This document shows, piece by piece, positions 5,644-10,126 of a DNA stretch of 10,126 bases. How positions within the stretch are numbered: the stretch's first letter is position 1; each line of letters begins with the position of its first letter. The stretch lies in NCBI GenBank assembly GCA_040901795.1, contig JBBDYH010000176.1, positions 1 to 10,126 on the forward strand. The letters are read 5' to 3'. This stretch comes from JBBDYH01 sp040901795. GTDB lineage: Bacteria; Planctomycetota; Planctomycetia; Pirellulales; JALHPA01. A model generated the notes under the pieces. It was given only the letters and a program-made list of their open reading frames with translations, was not told where the DNA came from and ran no database searches. Position numbers and translations under genes: made by a program.

Positions 5644-7860
5644 TCAATCCACGTACATGAACTCGTTGGCCCCTAACAATACTTGCGCATATCGGTCCCA
5701 CCGCGTGAGCTCCTCCGACGACTCAGCATCGGATCCATTTTCCGCGCGCACTTCCCCAGCCGCCAAATAGGCCAGCGCGAGCTGTACCTCGCGCTCGGTC
5801 GGCTCGCGGCAATACAGTCGCAGAAACGCCGCGCGAATTCGCGCCGAATCATCGTCACCGGCCGCCGCGAGCTGCGCGGCGAGCGCCTTTGCATTGTTGA
5901 TCATGAACTCGCTGTTGAGCACAAACAACTGCTGTTGCGGCACGGTCGTCTCCGGCCGCTTGTCACTGGTCAAATTGGGGTCCGGGAAGTCGAAGAGGCG
6001 CAGCAAATCATCGAGCCTGTGGCGGCTAACTACGCCGTACATCGTGCGGCGGCGATAACTCGCATCGGAAAGCTCGCTCGATGGGCCGCCGATCGTGCGA
6101 TCGAGCGTGCCCGCTGCTGCCAGCATCGCGTCGCGCCAGGCTTCGACCTCGAGCCGCCGACGGTTCATCCGCCACACGAGCCGATTCTCGGGGTCCACGA
6201 CGGTTTTGGCGGCGTCGTAACCGCTCGACTGTTGATACGCCGCCGAGAGCATCATCTCGCGGTGCAATTCCTTGATTGACCATCCCGACGCCATGAACCG
6301 CGCCGCCAGGTAGTCCAGCAGTTCCGGATGCGTGGGTCGCTCGCCCAGGTTGCCAAAGTTGCTCGCTGTGCGCACCAGCCCCTCGCCGAAGTGGTGTTTC
6401 CAGATGCGGTTGACCATCACGCGCGCGGTGAGCGGGTTATTCCGGCTGGCGATCGCTTCGGCCAACTCCAGCCGGCCGCTCCCAAGCTGGAAAGGCGGCG
6501 GCTCGGCCGGCGAAAGGATCGACAGAAAATGCCGCGGCGCCTCCTGGCCGAGGTTCTCCGCGCTGCCGCGAATATGCACGCGCATGGTAACCGGCTTGTC
6601 GCCTTCCTTGAGCGCGTGGATAAAGGGGTACTTCTTGACCTTATTCTTCTTCTCGGCTTCGCTGAGCGATTTATCCGCCGCCTCGACTTCTTCCGGCGAA
6701 ACCAGCGGCTCCTCGACGTACTCGGTGCTGGCGATCACGCCGACCAGCGAGTAGTAATCCGCGGTCGAAATCGGGTCGTATTTATGGTCGTGGCAGCGGG
6801 CGCAGGCGACGGTCAGCCCGAGAAAGCCGCGCGTCAACGTATCTATGCGGTCGTCGTATTGATCCAGCTTCTGCCGGTCGCCGTAGTACACTGGCCCCAA
6901 CGCAAAGAAGCCCAACGCCGGCAACCGCTCGAGTCGGTTGTCATCAAGCAGCAGATCGGCGGCGATCTGCTGCTTGATGAAGTCGTCGTACGGCAGGTCG
7001 CGGTTGAACGACTGGATCAGCCAATCGCGATAGCGAAAGCCCTGCGGGTATTTGCGCGATTGGAACGTATGTGCCTGGTCCTCGCCGTAGCGAGCAATGT
7101 CGAGCCAGTGCCGTGCCCATCGCTCGCCGTAATGCGGCGATTCGAGCAGGCGCTCGACGACTTTTGTGAAGGCGTCGGGCGAGTCGTCCGCAAGGAAGGC
7201 TGCGAGCTCCTCGGGCGTAGGTGGTAAGCCGGTCAGATCGAATGTCGCGCGGCGGATGAGCGTTCGTCTGTCGGCAGGGGTCGACGGCGCGAGCGATGCC
7301 GCTTCCAGTCGCGCCAAGATGAATCGATCGGTGTCACGCTTCGGCCATAGGTCATTTCTTACTACCGGCACCGGCGCTGCGGCAACGGGCTGGAACGACC
7401 AGAACGCGCGGTCTTCCGGCTTGATCTCGAACGTCTGCTCAGGCAAAGCCGCGCGAATCGGCGCGGTCGATTCAGGCCACGGCGCGCCAATTTTCACCCA
7501 GGTGGTGAGAACTGCGATCTGCTGGACGGAGAGCTTTCCCTCGGGGGGCATTTGGATGCCGTCCTCGGGATAATGAATCGCTGTAATGAGCGGGCTCTTT
7601 TCCGGCTCACCGGGCACAACGACGGGCCCGTTGTCGCCACCGCGGAACATATTGTCGCGGGCATCGAGCCGCAGACCGGATTCGGGGTCCTTCGCGCCGT
7701 GGCACTCCAGGCAGCGCGTCGCCAGCAGCGGGCGAACCGACTTCTCGAAGAACTCGGCGGGGTCTTTGACGTCGATGGCTTCGGCCGCCGGGCTTACACA
7801 TGGCGCGCAAAGCACGACGCACAGGGCAATCCCGAACACAAGGCGCCGGCAATCAAACAT
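5644..7860 (-). CDS. PSCyt1-DUF1549-DUF1553 protein (planctomycete cytochrome-type secreted protein)
   Basis: The start at 7860 is preceded by AGGAGT with six bases of spacing and is followed at once by a secretory signal (LVFGIALCVVLCAPCVSPAAE, residues 7-27). The frame is open to 8049, but that extension has no such features. The 738-residue product has, in order: a planctomycete cytochrome c domain with heme motif CLECH (50-54), the GLRLDAR and MPP segments (to ~130, Met104 a possible axial ligand); a DUF1549 domain (~172-375) with RRATFDLTGLPPTPEE, HYGERWARHWLDIARY and a second CxxCH, CARCHDHKYDPIS (353-365); then a DUF1553 domain (~463-715) with NPLTARVMVNRIWKHHFGEG and HPELLDYLA. Such proteins are abundant in planctomycetes, paired with DUF1501, and have been tentatively linked to polysaccharide breakdown; the reaction is not established. 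It is probably the first gene of an operon with DUF1501. Confidence 0.93.
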   Translation of the reverse strand: MFDCRRLVFGIALCVVLCAPCVSPAAEAIDVKDPAEFFEKSVRPLLATRCLECHGAKDPESGLRLDARDNMFRGGDNGPVVVPGEPEKSPLITAIHYPEDGIQMPPEGKLSVQQIAVLTTWVKIGAPWPESTAPIRAALPEQTFEIKPEDRAFWSFQPVAAAPVPVVRNDLWPKRDTDRFILARLEAASLAPSTPADRRTLIRRATFDLTGLPPTPEELAAFLADDSPDAFTKVVERLLESPHYGERWARHWLDIARYGEDQAHTFQSRKYPQGFRYRDWLIQSFNRDLPYDDFIKQQIAADLLLDDNRLERLPALGFFALGPVYYGDRQKLDQYDDRIDTLTRGFLGLTVACARCHDHKYDPISTADYYSLVGVIASTEYVEEPLVSPEEVEAADKSLSEAEKKNKVKKYPFIHALKEGDKPVTMRVHIRGSAENLGQEAPRHFLSILSPAEPPPFQLGSGRLELAEAIASRNNPLTARVMVNRIWKHHFGEGLVRTASNFGNLGERPTHPELLDYLAARFMASGWSIKELHREMMLSAAYQQSSGYDAAKTVVDPENRLVWRMNRRRLEVEAWRDAMLAAAGTLDRTIGGPSSELSDASYRRRTMYGVVSRHRLDDLLRLFDFPDPNLTSDKRPETTVPQQQLFVLNSEFMINNAKALAAQLAAAGDDDSARIRAAFLRLYCREPTEREVQLALAYLAAGEVRAENGSDAESSEELTRWDRYAQVLLGANEFMYVD

Positions 7861-8130
7861 CGCACGACTCCTAAGGGCCGCAAAGGGCGGGACCAAATGG
7901 CGGGCGGTAGAGTGGGCCTTTAGTATCCACAATTCGCATGTAGTTGCCAAGCTTCTTAAGCGGTTTTTAAGGAAACGCGCGATCCATGGCCATTTCTTCC
8001 AAGGGAGTGGCCGCTTCGACGTAATCGGCAAGTACCGGCCAGGCGGCAATCCTGGCTTCAGGCCACGGCGATCGGTATTCTAGGTGGCGCAGCACAGACA
8101 TTCGAACCACCTCTCCAGGAGCACAAAGCC
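7861..8130. promoter_or_regulatory. divergent intergenic region between DUF1553 and DUF1080 genes
   Basis: This 270-bp gap separates the oppositely directed starts and must hold the promoters of both. I see no convincing -35/-10 pair; TATTCT (8076-8081) is a weak -10 candidate for the plus-strand gene. Two inverted repeats stand out: an A/T-rich one near 7952-7973 (TTCTTAA ... TTAAGGAA, imperfect) and a hairpin GCCAGG/CCTGGC (8038-8043/8051-8056, 7-base loop). Either could be an operator; neither is followed by a T-run. The frames that remain open across it look like extensions of neighbouring genes and not separate coding regions. Confidence 0.4.
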
Positions 8131-8817
8131 ATGTTAACGAGAACTGTTTCAGTTTGCGGGTCAGCTAACCTTGTTCGCCTCGCGCTGCTGGTTGTCGGCG
8201 TCAGTGTGATCGAGTTATCGGCGGTCGCGGCCCAAGACAAAGCCGGCAAAGACGGTTGGGTCAACACGCTGGCCGGCAACGATCTCGCAAAACACTGGAC
8301 GACGAAGGGCAATTGGAAGATCAATGACGACGGCGTGGTCAATCTTGAGCCGCGGCCGGGCGAGAAGGGGTGGACGCGGTACGACGCCTACCTGTGGTTG
8401 AACGACAGGCACAAGGACTTCGAGATCGAGTTCGACTACAAGGTCCAGCCGCGCGGCAACAGCGGTTTCTATTTCAACGTGGGCGACATGGCCGACCCGG
8501 TCGCCAAAGGGATCGAAGTGCAGATCTACGATGCACCCGCACAAGGCAAGGACGCCAAGCTGACGGACCACACCTCCGGCGGTGTCATCCCCGGCATCCC
8601 GCCGACGAAGAGCGCCGCGAAGCCCGCCGGCGAGTGGAATCGTTTCAACATTATGCGCAAGGGCAACAACGTAACGATCAAGCTCAACGGCGACGTGGTC
8701 AATGAAGTGAAGTTGGACAACCCCCGGCTCAAAGGCCGCCCAGACAACGGCTATATCGGCTTCCAGGACCATGGTCTGCCGCTGGCGCTGCGACATATCC
8801 GGATCCGCGCGCTGTAA
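8131..8817 (+). CDS. secreted DUF1080 protein (3-keto-disaccharide hydrolase family)
   Basis: ATG 8131 follows AGGAG (8117-8121) at a spacing of nine. The 228-residue product has a Sec signal (residues ~1-34; LVRLALLVVGVSVIEL then AVAA-Q as likely cleavage site) and a single DUF1080 domain (~42-227). Recognisable parts are WVNTLAGNDLAKHWTTKGNW, the strand FEIEFDYKVQPRGNSGFYF (~92-110), KGIEVQIYDAP, the loop GGVIPGIPPTKSAAKPAGEWN, and GYIGFQDHGLPLALRHIRIR at the end. The family has a concanavalin-like beta-sandwich and includes enzymes cleaving 3-keto-glycosides; many planctomycete members are unassigned. It is divergently transcribed from the DUF1549/DUF1553 gene and followed after 14 bp by the CorA-like gene, whose ribosome-binding site overlaps its stop codon, so the two plus-strand genes are probably co-transcribed. 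Length is ordinary for a single-domain member. Confidence 0.92.
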   Translation: MLTRTVSVCGSANLVRLALLVVGVSVIELSAVAAQDKAGKDGWVNTLAGNDLAKHWTTKGNWKINDDGVVNLEPRPGEKGWTRYDAYLWLNDRHKDFEIEFDYKVQPRGNSGFYFNVGDMADPVAKGIEVQIYDAPAQGKDAKLTDHTSGGVIPGIPPTKSAAKPAGEWNRFNIMRKGNNVTIKLNGDVVNEVKLDNPRLKGRPDNGYIGFQDHGLPLALRHIRIRAL

Positions 8818-8831
8818 GGAGTGAACGGCCA

Positions 8832-9644
8832 ATGCTCCCCGTGCAAATGACGAGCAGCGCGCCGGCGAAGTCGATTCTTCCGGCCACTTGGACCGTGCCC
8901 GAGGATATCGTCGCGCGTTTGGGCGAATCGGCCGGCCGGCAGCGGCCGATGCTTTCCGGCGGACACTTGCTGCTCGTCCTGCACGAGCCGCCGGGGCCGG
9001 ACGATACCCAGCGCGTGGGGCGGTTTTTCTGGCGCGATGTTAAGGGGTCGTGGAAGTCGAACAACCTCGGACCAGGAATTCAGGCGCTGCGCAAACATGT
9101 GGCCGAGTTTATGGAGCGGATCGAGAAGCTCGACGACGAGTTTCAAGCTGCCGCCACGGCCGATGATTACTTCCGTATCCTCCAGGAAGTGACGCCGCTG
9201 TTCCGAACGATTCGACACTTGCACGCCACCTTGCAGGAGGCGCGCGAATTGATGCCCCAGGACCGGGAGCTGATCAGCGTCCGCGATCTGGCCGGCACGG
9301 CCGAGCGGGCGGCGGAGCTGTTGCAGACTGATTCCAGGCACGGATTGGATTTCACCATTGCGCGCTCCGCCGAGGAGGAGTCGCGGCGGACGTACCAGAT
9401 GGCGCTCTCGGCGCATCGATTGAATGTGCTCGCGGCGATCTTTTTACCGTTGGCGACGATCAGCACCGTGCTGGGTATGAACCTGCGTCATGGTTGGGAG
9501 AATACTGGGCCGGAGGCGTTTTGGATCGCGGTAGCGATAGGTGCGTTTGCCGGATTGTTGTTGACGATGATTGTGGCCAATCGGCCTGCGCCGCCGCTGG
9601 AGGTCGGTGCAAGGGAAAAGCGCACGAAGCGGCGGCGGCAGTGA
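8832..9644 (+). CDS. CorA-like divalent cation transporter family protein, short form
   Basis: ATG 8832 is preceded by AAGGAG (8817-8822), which overlaps the stop of the DUF1080 gene. The 270-residue product ends with the CorA signature: membrane segment 1 at ~198-214 (NVLAAIFLPLATISTVL), the ion-selecting GMN at 215-217, a loop RHGWENTGPEAF, and membrane segment 2 at ~230-249 (FWIAVAIGAFAGLLLTMIVA). A basic tail (REKRTKRRR) would face the cytoplasm. Residues ~80-195 are long helices, as in the CorA stalk. The N-terminal ~75 residues are shorter than the usual CorA alpha/beta domain (the family is normally over 300 residues) and show only a trace of it (HLLLVLHEPP, RFFWRD). CorA proteins form pentamers carrying Mg2+, Co2+, Ni2+ or Zn2+. 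Membership is supported by GMN and the two-helix end; transport activity and substrate are not shown. Coupling to DUF1080 may be incidental. Confidence 0.8.
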   Translation: MLPVQMTSSAPAKSILPATWTVPEDIVARLGESAGRQRPMLSGGHLLLVLHEPPGPDDTQRVGRFFWRDVKGSWKSNNLGPGIQALRKHVAEFMERIEKLDDEFQAAATADDYFRILQEVTPLFRTIRHLHATLQEARELMPQDRELISVRDLAGTAERAAELLQTDSRHGLDFTIARSAEEESRRTYQMALSAHRLNVLAAIFLPLATISTVLGMNLRHGWENTGPEAFWIAVAIGAFAGLLLTMIVANRPAPPLEVGAREKRTKRRRQ

Positions 9645-9668
9645 GAATGACCAAGCAACGGCGCTCGG

Positions 9669-9995
9669 TCAACCCGCCTTCACCCGAATGTTGCCGGCGC
9701 TTCCTGGGTGCGGGCGAGAAACGACGATCCTCACGTCGCACCCTAGTGCATTCAGAAACCGAAATAGTCGATCGCTGGAGAATCCGTCCAGGCGGCCGTT
9801 CAACAAGGCCGAAACCTTCGGCTGAGAAATCCCCAAGAGCCTACCCGCCGCGGCCTGCGTCAAGCCGCGCCGCTCGACAATATCGAGAATCGTGGCGGCC
9901 AACTCGGCTTTCGCCAGATATTGTTCGGGATCAGGGATACGCAGGTCGGCAAACACGTTGCCGCCGCTGCGGCGAATGCTACGTTCTTTTTTCAT
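9669..9995 (-). CDS. XRE-family antitoxin of a HigBA/Gp49-type toxin-antitoxin pair
   Basis: The frame is open to 10037, but ATG 9995 is the better start: the product then begins MKKERSIRRSGGNVFADL, the usual N-terminus of this group, and the gene overlaps the toxin by 17 bp. It has 108 residues, with a helix-turn-helix at ~45-67 (LTQAAAGRLLGI then SQPKVSALLNG) and the family end GFSSDRLFRFLNALGCDVRI. These XRE proteins (HTH_37/COG5606 type) bind and neutralise a HigB/Gp49-like mRNA interferase and repress their own promoter. No Shine-Dalgarno is seen before 9995, which fits translational coupling to the upstream toxin. The C-terminus (SRPHPGSAGNIRVKAG) is a flexible extension. The stop lies 24 bp from that of the convergent CorA-like gene, with no visible terminator between. 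Confidence 0.88.
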   Translation of the reverse strand: MKKERSIRRSGGNVFADLRIPDPEQYLAKAELAATILDIVERRGLTQAAAGRLLGISQPKVSALLNGRLDGFSSDRLFRFLNALGCDVRIVVSRPHPGSAGNIRVKAG

Positions 9996-10126
9996 GAAAT
10001 GTGGTTTCGGCGAGCCGCTGGTATTCTTGGACGGCAATTCTGAGCCGTCGCTTGATCAAATCAAGGTCGGCTTTGGGCGTCGCGCTGCCTCTTTTTGACT
10101 TCTTCTGAAAAGCGTGCAGTACGAAC
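9979..10126 (-). CDS. HigB/Gp49-like toxin, C-terminal part (cut by window edge)
   Basis: The minus-strand frame starting at base 10125 encodes 48 residues and stops at TAG (9981-9979). It begins FVLHAFQKKSKRGSATPKAD and continues LDLIKRRLRIAVQEYQRLAE. This is the typical end of Gp49-like (HigB-related, RelE-superfamily) toxins: a last beta strand with hydrophobic-Leu-His-Ala/Gly-Phe, a basic KK-x-x-K-x-x segment with Thr-Pro, and a C-terminal helix rich in Arg/Lys. Toxin-first order and the 17-bp overlap with the XRE gene are standard for these systems. Members cleave mRNA, usually on the ribosome, when the antitoxin is lost. The missing N-terminal half (~60-70 residues) and the operon promoter lie beyond the right edge. 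No frame disruption is seen in the visible part. Confidence 0.85.
   Translation of the reverse strand, partial: FVLHAFQKKSKRGSATPKADLDLIKRRLRIAVQEYQRLAETTFHEKRT

Noticed and set aside
6328..7227. A 299-codon plus-strand open frame opposite the DUF1549/DUF1553 gene
   Set aside because: It lies fully antisense to a gene with clear domain motifs, and its residue content (Arg/Val/Leu/Ala rich, no recognisable domain) is what the complementary strand of GC-rich coding DNA produces.
7861..8049. A longer start for the DUF1549/DUF1553 protein at 8049
   Set aside because: The signal peptide begins immediately after the Met at 7860, which has an AGGAGT site upstream; the extension would bury the signal peptide.
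8215..9416. Two long minus-strand frames (8215-8832 and 8751-9416) opposite the DUF1080 and CorA-like genes
   Set aside because: Both are antisense shadows of genes with recognisable families and good ribosome-binding sites; neither shows a family motif.

Overview
The window looks like part of a chromosome of a planctomycete, probably of the Pirellulales. The main evidence is a Tat-exported DUF1501 protein beside a cytochrome-type DUF1549/DUF1553 protein and a secreted DUF1080 protein, a combination typical of that group. High GC content and intergenic palindromic repeats of the 'AGCCCCGTAGGGGCGACATT' and 'GTAGGGAACGGC' kinds agree. No rRNA, tRNA or CRISPR array is visible.

Layout. (1) 1-1112: 3' end of the ribosomal protein S1 gene (rpsA), with four S1 domains. 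(2) 1113-2231: a stretch of small genes and repeats. It holds a 63-residue protein of unknown function, a DUF433 (VapB45-like) antitoxin, what looks like the broken start of its PIN-like toxin partner, a conserved 77-residue protein, and two copies (A, B) of a composite palindromic repeat. (3) 2232-4013: a ~593-residue protein with seven Cys/His zinc-finger repeats, four before and three after a Vsr-like / PD-(D/E)XK-type nuclease domain. Its first possible start codon lies inside repeat B, and its base composition is less GC-rich than its neighbours. (4) 4060-7860, minus strand: a planctomycete pair, an upstream PSCyt1-DUF1549-DUF1553 gene and a downstream DUF1501 gene, separated by a 94-bp inverted-repeat element built of two hairpins. 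(5) 7861-8130: a divergent promoter region. (6) 8131-9644, plus strand: a secreted DUF1080 protein followed after 14 bp by a short CorA-like membrane protein. (7) 9669-10126, minus strand: a HigBA/Gp49-type toxin-antitoxin pair, toxin first and cut by the window edge, antitoxin overlapping it by 17 bp.

The PSCyt1/DUF1549/DUF1553, DUF1501 and DUF1080 genes probably act at or outside the cytoplasmic membrane, in the surface/polysaccharide metabolism usually supposed for these families; their exact functions are not established. The two toxin-antitoxin loci, the nuclease gene and the repeats form an accessory layer around the more stable genes. The strongest candidate for an under-described system is the zinc-repeat nuclease. 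Its general architecture resembles known zinc-finger/Vsr-like proteins, and nothing in the sequence proves its role (homing, defence or other).
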